Below are positions 9,206 through 17,390 of a stretch of DNA of 64,000 nucleotides, one piece after another; the stretch's first letter is position 1; each line of letters opens with the position of its first letter. The notes beneath the pieces are model-generated. The model saw only the letters and a program-made list of their open reading frames with translations, was not told where the DNA came from and ran no database searches. Source of the DNA: Rhizobium sp. NXC14 (lineage in GTDB: Bacteria > Pseudomonadota > Alphaproteobacteria > Rhizobiales > Rhizobiaceae); the NCBI RefSeq assembly GCF_002117485.1, contig NZ_CP021032.1, positions 124,001 to 188,000 on the forward strand, written 5' to 3'. The translations under genes were made by a program, and so were the position numbers.

Positions 9206-10132
9206 TTACCCCGGTCTCGACCCATTGGCCGTGAGATAAACGGCGTAGAGAGACGTAGTCCCGGTGATAAAGAGGCGGTTCAATTTCTCTCCGCCGAAAG
9301 TCACGTTGGAGACGATCTCGGGAATATGAATCTTGCCCAGCAGCGTGCCATCCGGATCATAGGCGTGCACGCCGTCCGCCGCACTTGTCCAGATCCTGCC
9401 CTTCCGGTCCACGCGAAACCCATCGAACATGCCGACAGTACATTCTGCGAACACGCCGAGGTCGCTCAGCGTCCCGTCGCCTGATACCGCGAGCTTTCGG
9501 ATATGACGCGGACCCCCCGGCAAGTGCGATGCACCGGTGTCGGCGACGTAGAGAACCGACTCGTCGGGCGAGAAAGCCAGACCGTTCGGCTTGATGAAAT
9601 CCGACGTCATCTGATCGGTCACGCCAGTTTCCGGATCATGTCGGTAGACATGGCATCCGCCGATTTCCTCTTCGCCATAGTCGCCTTCATAGTCGTGAAG
9701 TATGCCGTAGCTCGGATCGGTAAACCAGATTGTGCCGTCGGACTTGACGGTCACATCATTCGGAGAATTGAGCCGCCTGCCCGCGATCCGGTCGGCGAGC
9801 ACGCTGACCTTGCCGTCGAACTCCGTCCGGGTGACCCGGCGTGCCAGATGCTCGCAGGTGATCAGCCGGCCCTGATTATCGACGGTGTTGCCGTTCGAGT
9901 TGTTGCTGGGCGAACGGAAGACGGAGGTATGTCCGCTGGTATCGTCGTAGCGCATCATGCGGTTGTTCGGGATATCCGAGAAGACCAGATAGCGTCCGGC
10001 GGCAAACCAGGCCGGTCCCTCCAGCCAGCGGCCGCCCGTCCAGAGGCGTTCGACCCGAGCATGGCCGACGAAGCAGCTTTCAAAGCGCGGGTCGAGGACC
10101 TCGAACCCGGTACCTTCGATTTCACCGAACAT
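9206..10132 (-). CDS. SMP-30/gluconolactonase family protein
   Basis: 308-residue six-bladed beta-propeller lactonase. Expected metal ligands are visible: glutamate in LEGPAW, asparagine in LNSPNDV and aspartate in VADTGASH. Family members hydrolyse sugar lactones such as D-glucono-1,5-lactone to the acid. A GGAGGAAG ribosome site lies before ATG 10132, and a LacI-type operator lies 19 nt upstream of the start. That links it to the idonate/gluconate regulon to the right, where it would feed gluconate (or a related aldonate) to the pathway. There is no signal peptide, so it acts in the cytoplasm. Confidence 0.88.
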   Translation of the reverse strand: MFGEIEGTGFEVLDPRFESCFVGHARVERLWTGGRWLEGPAWFAAGRYLVFSDIPNNRMMRYDDTSGHTSVFRSPSNNSNGNTVDNQGRLITCEHLARRVTRTEFDGKVSVLADRIAGRRLNSPNDVTVKSDGTIWFTDPSYGILHDYEGDYGEEEIGGCHVYRHDPETGVTDQMTSDFIKPNGLAFSPDESVLYVADTGASHLPGGPRHIRKLAVSGDGTLSDLGVFAECTVGMFDGFRVDRKGRIWTSAADGVHAYDPDGTLLGKIHIPEIVSNVTFGGEKLNRLFITGTTSLYAVYLTANGSRPG

Positions 10133-10150
10133 AAGTCTTCCTCCTCAGGA

Positions 10151-10166
10151 TTGTTATCGATATCAT
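10151..10166. promoter_or_regulatory. Candidate LacI-family operator upstream of lactonase gene
   Basis: TTGTTATCGATATCAT matches 14 of 16 positions of the perfect palindrome ATGTTATCGATAACAT found at two other places in this regulon. It lies immediately upstream of the lactonase ribosome site. Confidence 0.7.
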
Positions 10167-10286
10167 AATGCTCGGATTTCGGAGATTCGTATAGCCGGCA
10201 AGGCGCCGGTAACCTAGCAATTTCGGTGAGAAGCAGGCTTTTCCGGCTGTAGAACCGCATACTTCTTGGATAAAATCGATTGTGCG

Positions 10287-10302
10287 ATGATAGCGATAAC
10301 TT
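10287..10302. promoter_or_regulatory. Candidate LacI-family operator upstream of the regulator gene (autoregulation)
   Basis: ATGATAGCGATAACTT matches 13 of 16 positions of the regulon palindrome and lies 51 nt before the start of the LacI-type gene. This is a plausible weaker autoregulatory site. Confidence 0.5.
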
Positions 10303-10352
10303 TATCGTGTGCTGAATTATACAATTCCGACGTTGTTTGAAAGCGGAGAGCA

Positions 10353-11426
10353 GTGAAAAACGACGATGAGCCAAAGGTCAAGCGCCTCAAGGCTGGAGAC
10401 GCCCAAAAGCTGACGATGGCTGAGGTCGCCAAATATGTCGGCGTATCGGCCATGACCGTTTCGCGCGCCTTTCGCCAGGATGCAAGTGTTTCCGAAGAAA
10501 CGCGAAAGCGCATCATGGAAGCCGTCGACGCGCTCGGCTACGTGCTGGATCTCTCCGCCGGCAGTCTTTCCTCGCGGCGCAGCGGCTTCATCGCGGCGCT
10601 GGTGCCCTCCATCAACAATTCGAATTTCTCCGACACCGCCCGTGGCATTACCGATGCACTGGAGAATACCGGCCTTCAGCTTCTTCTCGGCTATACCGAC
10701 TATTCCGCCGAGAAAGAAGAAAAACTGATCGAGGCGATGCTGCGCCGGCGTCCCGAAGGCATCATCCTGACAGGCGGTTCGCATACCGACCGTGCGAGGC
10801 GCATGCTCGATAAGGCAGGCATTCCGGTGGTGGAAACCTGGGAGCTTCCGGAGGAGCCGATCAACCATGTCGTCGGCTTTTCCAATAGCGAGGCGATGTC
10901 GCTGCTAGTGCGGACGCTGGCCAGCCAGGGCTATCGGAGGTTCGGCTATATCGGCGGAACGACGGCGCGCGATACGCGCGGCAGCCAGCGGCGAAGCGGT
11001 TTCCTGAAGACGGTCGAGGAACTGGGCCTCGGGCCGGGCCGGGCGATTTCCTTCGGCGTACCGCCGATCACCATGGAACAGGGCGGTCAGGCGATTATGA
11101 GCCTGCTGGAGCGCTGGCCGGACACGGAAGTGGTTCTCTGCGTCTCCGACCTTTCCGCCTTCGGTGCGATCATGGAATGCAAGCGCAGGGGAATGAAGGT
11201 GCCGGGAGATATCGCCATTGCCGGCTTCGGCGACTACGAGATCTCGTCAGTCTGTCATCCCAGTATCACCACGATCAATGTCGACTGTTACGGCATCGGC
11301 CGGCAGGCCGCCGTCCGCCTGCTCGATGCCCTGCAAGGCAGCGGCGAGGCGACCGGCGACGAGATCACATTGACGAGCTACAGAGTCGTGCTGCGCGAAA
11401 GCACCGATCGCAGCGGTGCCTCATAG
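10353..11426 (+). CDS. LacI-family transcriptional regulator, GntR (gluconate repressor) type
   Basis: 357 residues. The N-terminal helix-turn-helix TMAEVAKYVGVSAMTVSRAF (residues 21-40) and hinge are followed by a periplasmic-binding-protein-like sensor domain (FIAALVPSINNSNFSD onward). The HTH and overall pattern resemble E. coli GntR/IdnR. Start is GTG 10353 with GGAGAG just upstream. It sits amid idnD, idnO and gntK homologues, and operators of the ATGTTA-N4-TAACAT type occur in front of four transcription units around it. It is therefore the likely repressor of the whole regulon, released by a gluconate-type ligand. Confidence 0.9.
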   Translation: MKNDDEPKVKRLKAGDAQKLTMAEVAKYVGVSAMTVSRAFRQDASVSEETRKRIMEAVDALGYVLDLSAGSLSSRRSGFIAALVPSINNSNFSDTARGITDALENTGLQLLLGYTDYSAEKEEKLIEAMLRRRPEGIILTGGSHTDRARRMLDKAGIPVVETWELPEEPINHVVGFSNSEAMSLLVRTLASQGYRRFGYIGGTTARDTRGSQRRSGFLKTVEELGLGPGRAISFGVPPITMEQGGQAIMSLLERWPDTEVVLCVSDLSAFGAIMECKRRGMKVPGDIAIAGFGDYEISSVCHPSITTINVDCYGIGRQAAVRLLDALQGSGEATGDEITLTSYRVVLRESTDRSGAS

Positions 11427-11436
11427 TTAGGCACCG
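11414..11436. terminator. Bidirectional hairpin between convergent lacI-type gene and idnD
   Basis: Perfect 8-bp stem CGGTGCCT (11414-11421) / AGGCACCG (11429-11436) with a 7-nt loop that contains the regulator's TAG stop codon. It occupies the 13-nt gap between the convergent genes. No strong T-tract on either strand. Confidence 0.55.
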
Positions 11437-11439
11437 GCG

Positions 11440-12471
11440 TTAGAAGGCGATCTGCACCTTCATCGACTTGCTGCGGTCGCTTGCCAGTTCGAAAGCGGCG
11501 ACGGCCTCGTCGATTGCGAAGACGCCTGTCAGCAGCGGCTTCAGATCGACGCGGCGCGCGTTGATCAGCTCGACGGCGAGCCCGAACTCCTCGTGAAAGC
11601 GGAATGTGCCGCGCATCTCGATTTCCTTTGCAACGATCATGTTTTGCGGAATGGAGACATCGCCGCCAAGGCCGAGTTGCACGAGAACGGCACGGGGCTT
11701 CAGCACCTCAAGGCCGGCGCGCACGGCCCGTTCATTGCCCGACGCCTCGAACATGACATCGAAATATCCCTTGTCAGCGCCGTAAGCGGCAAGGTCGGAT
11801 GCATGCGTGGCAACGTTGATCGTGCGATCGGCGCCGCTGGTGCGGGCGATCGTCAGAACGCTGTCGGTGACGTCGGTCGCGGCGATTTCACGGGCGCCGA
11901 GAACGCGGGCGGCCACGATCGCCAGCATCCCGATCGGACCGCAGCCGGTGACCAGCACCCGCTTGCCGAGCAGCGATCCGGCGCGGCTTGCCGCATGCAG
12001 CGTGACGGCAAAGGGTTCGGCGAAGGCGGCCTCATGAATAGAAATGCCGTCGGCGACCTTGTGGCATTGCCAGCGCTCCGCCACCAGCCGCTGGCGGAAG
12101 CCGCCCTGAATGTGCGGCATGGGCATGGCGCTGCCGTAGAATCGCATGTTCAGGCAGTGGTTCTGCTGTCCCTTCAGGCAATATTGGCAATGGCTGCACG
12201 GCCGGCTCGGGGAAACCGCGACGCGGTCTCCAATGGCAAGGTCGCTCACGCCGGCACCCAGCGCCTTGACTGTGCCGGCGATTTCGTGGCCGAGGATCAT
12301 CGGTTCGCGCAGCCGAACGGTGCCGAAGCCGCCGTGATTGTAATAATGCAGATCGGAACCGCAGATGCCGCCGGCTTCGATGGCAACCTCCACCTGCCCC
12401 GGTCCTGCAATCTCCGCTTCGCGCTCTTCGACCCTGAGGTCCTTTGCAGCGTGAATGACGATGGCTTTCAT
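11440..12471 (-). CDS. idnD: L-idonate 5-dehydrogenase-like zinc alcohol dehydrogenase
   Basis: 343-residue medium-chain dehydrogenase. It has a catalytic zinc site (GGICGSDLHYY, GHEIAG), a structural zinc site with four cysteines in CSHCQYCLKGQQNHC, and a Rossmann fold with VTGCGPIGML. Similarity and gene context point to L-idonate 5-dehydrogenase, which interconverts L-idonate and 5-keto-D-gluconate; related polyol dehydrogenases (sorbitol, threonine) are alternatives. ATG 12471 was chosen because GGAG precedes it, whereas the upstream in-frame residues are non-homologous. It follows the 2-hydroxyacid dehydrogenase by 10 nt on the same strand and shares that operator-controlled transcript. 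Confidence 0.85.
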   Translation of the reverse strand: MKAIVIHAAKDLRVEEREAEIAGPGQVEVAIEAGGICGSDLHYYNHGGFGTVRLREPMILGHEIAGTVKALGAGVSDLAIGDRVAVSPSRPCSHCQYCLKGQQNHCLNMRFYGSAMPMPHIQGGFRQRLVAERWQCHKVADGISIHEAAFAEPFAVTLHAASRAGSLLGKRVLVTGCGPIGMLAIVAARVLGAREIAATDVTDSVLTIARTSGADRTINVATHASDLAAYGADKGYFDVMFEASGNERAVRAGLEVLKPRAVLVQLGLGGDVSIPQNMIVAKEIEMRGTFRFHEEFGLAVELINARRVDLKPLLTGVFAIDEAVAAFELASDRSKSMKVQIAF

Positions 12472-12481
12472 GTCGAACTCC

Positions 12482-13423
12482 TCACACGACCGGCGTCGGA
12501 AGCGCGCGACCGGCAAAATGCGCGGCGAGATTGTCTCTGACCAGTTTGCCCATGGCCCTGCGGGTCTCGATGGTGCCGGAGCCGTGATGGGGCTGCAGCA
12601 CGACGTTCGGCAGCGTCAGGAAGCGCGCATCGATTTTCGGCTCGTTGAGGAAAACGTCAAGGCCGGCGGCCTGGATGGTGCGGTTCTGAAGCGCTGCGAT
12701 CAGCGCTTCCTCGTCGACGGTCGTTCCGCGCGAAACATTGATCAGCATGCCTTCCGGACCGAGCGCTTCCAGCACCTCGGCGTTGATGATCTTCATGGTC
12801 GCGGCCCCTCCGGGAACGATGACGATCAGGAAGTCGGCCCAATTGGCAAGCGCGACCAGATTGGCTTCATAGCCATAGGCGACATCCTGGTCCCTATTGC
12901 GGGCGAAATAAGAGATGTCGCAGCCGAAAGCGGCAGCCCGCTTGGCGATCGCCTTGCCGATCCGCCCCATGCCGACGATCCCGACCTTCTTGCCGGAAAC
13001 CCGCGTTACCAGCGGCATGGGTACGTTGCCCCACTGGCCGGTGCGGACGAAAACGTCGGCCTGCGGAATCTGGCGTGCCGTGGAAAGCAGCAGTCCGATC
13101 GCGATATCGGCGACGTCTTCCGTCAGCACGTCAGGTGTATTCGTCACGCGAATGCCGTTGGCGCGGGCATAGGAGAGGTCGATCGCGTCGGTGCCGACGC
13201 CGTAGCAGGAAACGATCTCCAGCTTCGGCAGTTGCTTCATCAGCTCGGCGGAAGCGCCGAGTTCCCCGCGCGTCGCGATGGCGCGGATATTGCTGCCGAC
13301 TTTTGAAATCAGTTCCTGCCGATCTGCGGCTTCCCACAGGCGGTGGACGCGGTAGCTCGCCTCCAGATCGACCATGTCCCACTCTGGATAGGCCCCGACC
13401 ATCAAGATGTCTACGTCAGGCAT
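12482..13423 (-). CDS. D-isomer-specific 2-hydroxyacid dehydrogenase (2-ketogluconate/glyoxylate reductase type)
   Basis: 313 residues. The NAD(P)-binding motif VGIVGMGRIGKAIAKR lies in the middle, and the catalytic triad is visible as Arg in VSRGT, Glu in FLNEP and His in QPHHG. Family members reduce glyoxylate, hydroxypyruvate or 2-keto-aldonates. In this setting, next to idnD and gntK homologues, 2-ketogluconate to gluconate reduction is the most economical guess. It is the first gene of the leftward transcript, and a perfect regulon operator lies 34 nt upstream of its start. Confidence 0.85.
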   Translation of the reverse strand: MPDVDILMVGAYPEWDMVDLEASYRVHRLWEAADRQELISKVGSNIRAIATRGELGASAELMKQLPKLEIVSCYGVGTDAIDLSYARANGIRVTNTPDVLTEDVADIAIGLLLSTARQIPQADVFVRTGQWGNVPMPLVTRVSGKKVGIVGMGRIGKAIAKRAAAFGCDISYFARNRDQDVAYGYEANLVALANWADFLIVIVPGGAATMKIINAEVLEALGPEGMLINVSRGTTVDEEALIAALQNRTIQAAGLDVFLNEPKIDARFLTLPNVVLQPHHGSGTIETRRAMGKLVRDNLAAHFAGRALPTPVV

Positions 13424-13456
13424 TGCGTTCTTCGTCTCGCATTTTGGCTGTTGATT

Positions 13457-13472
13457 ATGTTATCGATAACAT
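13457..13472. promoter_or_regulatory. Perfect palindromic LacI-family operator in divergent promoter region
   Basis: ATGTTATCGATAACAT, a perfect 16-bp palindrome, in the 136-nt region between the leftward dehydrogenase operon and the rightward idnO operon. It could repress both. The half-sites ATGTTA/TAACAT match what I recall of E. coli GntR/IdnR operators. Confidence 0.85.
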
Positions 13473-13559
13473 ATAATTCGAGATAGGGATGTCAAGTGAG
13501 TTTCACCGCAAGTGGCGGTATAAGCCGTCATTCGCCGCGACACCGGAGGAGTGATTTGC

Positions 13560-14324
13560 ATGAAGAACCTGTTTGATCTGACCGGGCAGCTTGCCCTGAT
13601 CACCGGCTCGAGCCAGGGGATCGGTTATGCGCTGGCCGAGGGCCTGGCGCAGCATGGCGCCGAGGTCGTCATCAACGGCCGCACGCCCGAAAGCGTCAAA
13701 CGCGCAGTCGAAAGCCTCAAGGCTCAAGGTCTTTCTGCCCATGCGGCGATCTTCGACGTCACCAGCAAGGACGCTGCTGCGCAGGGTATCGCCGCGATCG
13801 AAGCCGATATCGGTCCGCTCGACATCCTGATCAACAATGCCGGCATGCAGTTCCGCACGCCGCTGGAAGATTTCCCGGCGGACAAATGGGAATTGCTGCT
13901 GACCACCAATATTTCCAGCGTGTTTTACGTCGGCCAGGCGGCCGCCAAAGCCATGATCGCCCGTGGGCATGGCAAGATCATCAACATCGCCTCGGTTCAG
14001 AGCGAGCTCGCCCGTCCGGGCATAGCTCCCTATACGGCGACCAAGGGCGCGGTGCGGAATCTGACCCGCGGTATGTGCGCCGACTGGGCCAAGCACGGCC
14101 TGCAGATCAACGCGATTGCGCCGGGCTACTTCAAGACGCCGCTCAACCAGGCGCTCGTCGATAATCCGGAATTCTCGTCCTGGCTCGAAAAGCGGACGCC
14201 GGCCGGACGCTGGGGCAATGTCGAGGAACTGGTAGGTGCCGCCGTCTTCCTTTCGGGACGCGGTTCGTCCTTCATCAACGGCCACACGCTTTATGTCGAC
14301 GGCGGCATCACCACCTGCCTCTAA
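13560..14324 (+). CDS. idnO: Gluconate 5-dehydrogenase (SDR family)
   Basis: 254-residue short-chain dehydrogenase/reductase. It shows the cofactor motif TGSSQGIG, the structural motif NNAGM, the catalytic serine region IASVQ and YTATK (Tyr-X3-Lys). The sequence is close to Ga5DH/IdnO, which reduces 5-keto-D-gluconate to D-gluconate in the cytoplasm. Start is ATG 13560, 9 nt after GGAGGA; the GTG at 13551 is directly on that ribosome site and is unlikely. First gene of the rightward operon with gntK 13 nt downstream. Confidence 0.92.
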   Translation: MKNLFDLTGQLALITGSSQGIGYALAEGLAQHGAEVVINGRTPESVKRAVESLKAQGLSAHAAIFDVTSKDAAAQGIAAIEADIGPLDILINNAGMQFRTPLEDFPADKWELLLTTNISSVFYVGQAAAKAMIARGHGKIINIASVQSELARPGIAPYTATKGAVRNLTRGMCADWAKHGLQINAIAPGYFKTPLNQALVDNPEFSSWLEKRTPAGRWGNVEELVGAAVFLSGRGSSFINGHTLYVDGGITTCL

Positions 14325-14337
14325 GGGAGGCGAGACG

Positions 14338-14895
14338 ATGGACGTTGAGAAAGAGGCACTGCCCTTTGCCGTGGTTGTCATGGGCGTCAGCGGTTGCGGC
14401 AAATCTTCGGTTGGCGAGCGCCTCGCCGGTCGCAACGGCATGTTATTTGTGGAAGGTGACCAGCTCCATCCCCCGCGCAATGTCGAGAAGATGGCGAAGG
14501 GAATACCGCTCACCGATGAAGATCGCCTGCCGTGGCTCGACCGGATCGGTGAGGAATTAAGGGCGGCGCAAAAGGCGTCGCAGGGATTGGTGATTTCCTG
14601 TTCGGCGCTGAAGAGAAGTTATCGGGATAGGCTGCGGCAGGCGGCCGATGGGCCCCTGGCCTTTATTTTCCTGGAGGGGTCGCGTGATCTGCTGTTGTCG
14701 CGGATGCAGGCCCGTCAGGGCCACTTCATGCCGGCTTCGCTGCTCGACAGCCAGCTGCAGACGCTGGAGCCGCCGATCGGGGAGCGCGGTGTCGTGACGG
14801 TGGCGATCGATATGGCTTTGGAAGATATGGTGGCGCTGGCTTGTGAGGGGCTGCGAGGCGTGGCCGTCAAGGGAGGAGATTATCATGCGGGATGA
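14338..14895 (+). CDS. gntK: Gluconokinase (GntK family)
   Basis: 185-residue P-loop kinase that phosphorylates D-gluconate to 6-phosphogluconate, the entry point to the Entner-Doudoroff and pentose-phosphate routes. The P-loop GVSGCGKSSVG is at about residues 16-26, and GDQLHPPRNVEKM with GIPLTDEDRLPWL is diagnostic of gluconokinase. ATG 14338 is preceded by GGGAGGCGAG and starts 13 nt after the idnO stop. It overlaps the following dehydrogenase gene by 11 nt. It completes the idonate to 5-ketogluconate to gluconate to 6-phosphogluconate path encoded here. Confidence 0.94.
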   Translation: MDVEKEALPFAVVVMGVSGCGKSSVGERLAGRNGMLFVEGDQLHPPRNVEKMAKGIPLTDEDRLPWLDRIGEELRAAQKASQGLVISCSALKRSYRDRLRQAADGPLAFIFLEGSRDLLLSRMQARQGHFMPASLLDSQLQTLEPPIGERGVVTVAIDMALEDMVALACEGLRGVAVKGGDYHAG

Positions 14896-15778
14896 CCACA
14901 GAGCAGATGTCGCCGTCATCGGCGCGGGCATCATGGGAGCGGCGATCGTCACGCGATTGATCGAGACCGGCCACAAAGTATCGGTTTTCGATCTCGATAC
15001 TGAAAAGGTCGCGGCGTTGGCAGCCAAGGGCGCCCACGGGGCCGCTTCGGTGGAGGATGCGGTCTCGCGGTCGGAATTCTGCGTCCTCAGCCTCAATCAC
15101 GCAAATATCGTCCGCGCCGTCGTCTTCGGCGAGAAGGGGGTTGCGGCGGCGGCAAGCGCTGACAAGCTGCTGATCGATATGTCTTCGATCGACCCCGCCG
15201 AGACCGCCGACATGGCGAAGCGGCTGCGGGGGGAAACGGGCATGGCATGGGTGGATTGCCCGCTTTCGGGCGGTGTGCCCGGTGCCCTCGGCGGAAAGCT
15301 GACGATCATGGCCGGTGGCAGCTCCGAGGATTTCGAGCGGGCGCGCGTGGTGATGCGGCATCTTGCCGCCAATTATACGCTGATGGGCGCATCCGGCGCC
15401 GGGCAGACCACCAAGCTGATCAACCAGCTGTTCTGCGCCGTGCTGTTCCAGTCGGTCGCTGAAGCCGTCAAGCTGGCGGAAGCCGGCGGTGTCGATCCCT
15501 CCGCCATTCCGGCCGCCCTTGCCGGCGGCAGGGCGGACAGCCGGATATTGCAGGAATTCATGGCGAAATTCGCCGCCCGGGATTTCTCGCCGACAGGCAG
15601 GATCGACAACATGCTGAAGGATTTGGACTCGCTTCAGGCCTTTGCACTGAGGACAAAAACGCCGCTGCCGATGACGGGCGCGGTGGTGGAGATTCATCGC
15701 CTGCTTTGCGCTGCCGGCCTTGGGCCGAAGGACTCTGCCGAGATGATGCGCCTGCTCGACGGATTTGCCGCCGACTGA
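14885..15778 (+). CDS. NAD(P)-dependent beta-hydroxyacid dehydrogenase (HIBADH/tartronate-semialdehyde reductase family)
   Basis: 297 residues with N-terminal dinucleotide-binding motif VIGAGIMGAAIV, substrate motif DCPLSGGVPGALGG and the catalytic lysine in GAGQTTKLINQ. This is the 3-hydroxyisobutyrate / 2-hydroxy-3-oxopropionate / L-threonate dehydrogenase superfamily, not true 6-phosphogluconate dehydrogenase, which is much longer. Start ATG 14885 is preceded by GGGAGGAG lying inside the gntK end (11-nt overlap). It probably handles a sugar-acid-derived beta-hydroxyacid in the same regulon; the exact substrate is open. Confidence 0.86.
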   Translation: MRDDHRADVAVIGAGIMGAAIVTRLIETGHKVSVFDLDTEKVAALAAKGAHGAASVEDAVSRSEFCVLSLNHANIVRAVVFGEKGVAAAASADKLLIDMSSIDPAETADMAKRLRGETGMAWVDCPLSGGVPGALGGKLTIMAGGSSEDFERARVVMRHLAANYTLMGASGAGQTTKLINQLFCAVLFQSVAEAVKLAEAGGVDPSAIPAALAGGRADSRILQEFMAKFAARDFSPTGRIDNMLKDLDSLQAFALRTKTPLPMTGAVVEIHRLLCAAGLGPKDSAEMMRLLDGFAAD

Positions 15779-15828
15779 CCTCATTTCAGGCCGGGGAGAT
15801 TGTCACTTTCCGCTTGACTAATCGGCCG

Positions 15829-15844
15829 ATGTTATCGATAACAT
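15829..15844. promoter_or_regulatory. Perfect palindromic LacI-family operator upstream of sugar ABC operon
   Basis: A second perfect copy of ATGTTATCGATAACAT, 32 nt before the preferred GTG start of the transporter ATPase. It shows that the ABC transporter belongs to the same regulon although a dehydrogenase gene precedes it closely. Confidence 0.85.
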
Positions 15845-15875
15845 GACGACAGCTGCAGCTTTGGGAGGAGCCACA

Positions 15876-17372
15876 GTGGAAGCCAAGAGACTGCTGGAGT
15901 TCCAATCGATCACCAAAAGCTTCGGCGGCACGCAGGCGCTGCGTGACGTCTCGATCGACCTGCGCGAGGGCGAGATCCTGGCGCTGCTCGGCGAAAACGG
16001 CGCCGGGAAATCGACGCTGATCAAGACCCTGGCCGGCATCTACAAGCCCGATAACGGCGACATCCTGTTTCGCGGCCAGAGCTACCATCATCGCCCGCCG
16101 AAGCCGAACGAGCGGCAGCCGGTGGCTTTTATCCATCAGGATCTCGGCTTGATCGAGTGGATGACGGTCAGCGAGAATATGGGCCTGTCGCAGGGCTTCT
16201 CGATGCGCCGGGGTCTGATCGACTGGAACAGGACGCAGGCGCGCGCGAAAGAGGCCTTGAAGCTGGTCGGCTGCGATTTCGATCCGACGACGCGGGTCTC
16301 GGCCCTGTCGCGCACCGAAAAATCCCTGGTCGCCATTGCCCGCGCGCTTGCCGTCGAAGCCGACGTTCTGGTGCTTGACGAGCCGACGGCGAGCTTGCCC
16401 GCCGACGAAGTCGATCGGCTGTTCAACGCGATCCGTCCCCTGAAGGAGCGCGGCGTCGGCATGATCTACGTCTCCCACAGGCTGGACGAGATTTTCCGCA
16501 TCGCCGATCGCGTCGCCGTCCTGCGCGACGGATGCATGGTCGGGCAGAAGCCGGTCAGCGAGACCACTCCCGACGAACTCGTGACAATGATCATCGGCCG
16601 CAGCGGCGACGGTCTCTTTTCGAAGACCGAGATCAAGCCCGGCAAGGCGATCGTCAAGGTGCGCGATCTCGTCTGCGCCGGCACGAGCCCGATATCGTTC
16701 GATATAAGACAGGGCGAACTTCTGGGCCTCGCCGGCCTGCGCGGCGCCGGTCAGGAACGGATCGGCCGGGCGCTGTTCGGCTGCGAACCTTTCGGCGGCA
16801 CGATCCTGCTGCATGACCAAACTCCGGACCTTTCGAGCCCGCTAAGCGCAATGGCGTCGGGCATCGGATTGATCGCCCGCGACCGGACGGAGGAATCCGT
16901 CGCGCTCTCGCTGTCCATTCGGGAAAATACCTATATCAACCCCGGCGCAGTCGGACGCGGGCTTTTTTCCTTCCTGTCTCCGCGCGGCGAAGCCGACCTT
17001 GCCCATGCGATCGGCCAGTCCGTCGGCCTCAGGCCGAACGATCCGGATCTGCCGGTGGAAGCTCTATCGGGCGGCAACCAGCAGAAGGTCGTCGTTGGCC
17101 GCTGGCTGGCGACCGGCCGGAAGCTGCTGATCGCCGAAGATCCGACCGCCGGAGTCGACATCGGCGCGCGTGCGGAAATCTACCGCCTGATCACGCAGGC
17201 GCTGGAAGCTGGTCTCGCAGTCGTCGTGGTCTCGACGGACTTCGAGGAAATCGCCCATATCTGCCACCGCGCGCTGGTTTTCTCGCGCGGCAAAATCGTC
17301 AGCGAACTGACTGGAAGCGCCCTGACGACGGAGGCGGTGATAACGGCCGCATCCGCATCGGAAGCTGCTTGA
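15876..17372 (+). CDS. Sugar ABC transporter double ATPase (RbsA/XylG type)
   Basis: About 498 residues with two ATP-binding domains. Domain 1 has GENGAGKST, a degenerate signature LSRTEKS and VLVLDEPTAS. Domain 2 has the degenerate P-loop GLRGAGQERIG typical of RbsA C-terminal halves, LSGGNQQK and Walker B-like LIAEDPTAGVD. An in-frame ATG at 15843 lies inside the operator palindrome, so GTG 15876, six nt after GGGAGGAG, is the likely start. Followed 18 nt later by its permease. It powers uptake of a sugar or sugar acid of the gluconate/idonate regulon. Confidence 0.9.
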   Translation: MEAKRLLEFQSITKSFGGTQALRDVSIDLREGEILALLGENGAGKSTLIKTLAGIYKPDNGDILFRGQSYHHRPPKPNERQPVAFIHQDLGLIEWMTVSENMGLSQGFSMRRGLIDWNRTQARAKEALKLVGCDFDPTTRVSALSRTEKSLVAIARALAVEADVLVLDEPTASLPADEVDRLFNAIRPLKERGVGMIYVSHRLDEIFRIADRVAVLRDGCMVGQKPVSETTPDELVTMIIGRSGDGLFSKTEIKPGKAIVKVRDLVCAGTSPISFDIRQGELLGLAGLRGAGQERIGRALFGCEPFGGTILLHDQTPDLSSPLSAMASGIGLIARDRTEESVALSLSIRENTYINPGAVGRGLFSFLSPRGEADLAHAIGQSVGLRPNDPDLPVEALSGGNQQKVVVGRWLATGRKLLIAEDPTAGVDIGARAEIYRLITQALEAGLAVVVVSTDFEEIAHICHRALVFSRGKIVSELTGSALTTEAVITAASASEAA

Positions 17373-17390
17373 GCCATCGGGAGAACAGCC

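Noticed and set aside
14885..15778. True 6-phosphogluconate dehydrogenase
   Set aside because: At 297 residues with a HIBADH-type GxxxxxKLxNQ motif it belongs to the beta-hydroxyacid dehydrogenase family, not the longer Gnd enzyme.
15843..15875. ATG 15843 as start of the sugar ABC ATPase
   Set aside because: It overlaps the operator palindrome and lies upstream of the GGGAGGAG ribosome site that serves GTG 15876.
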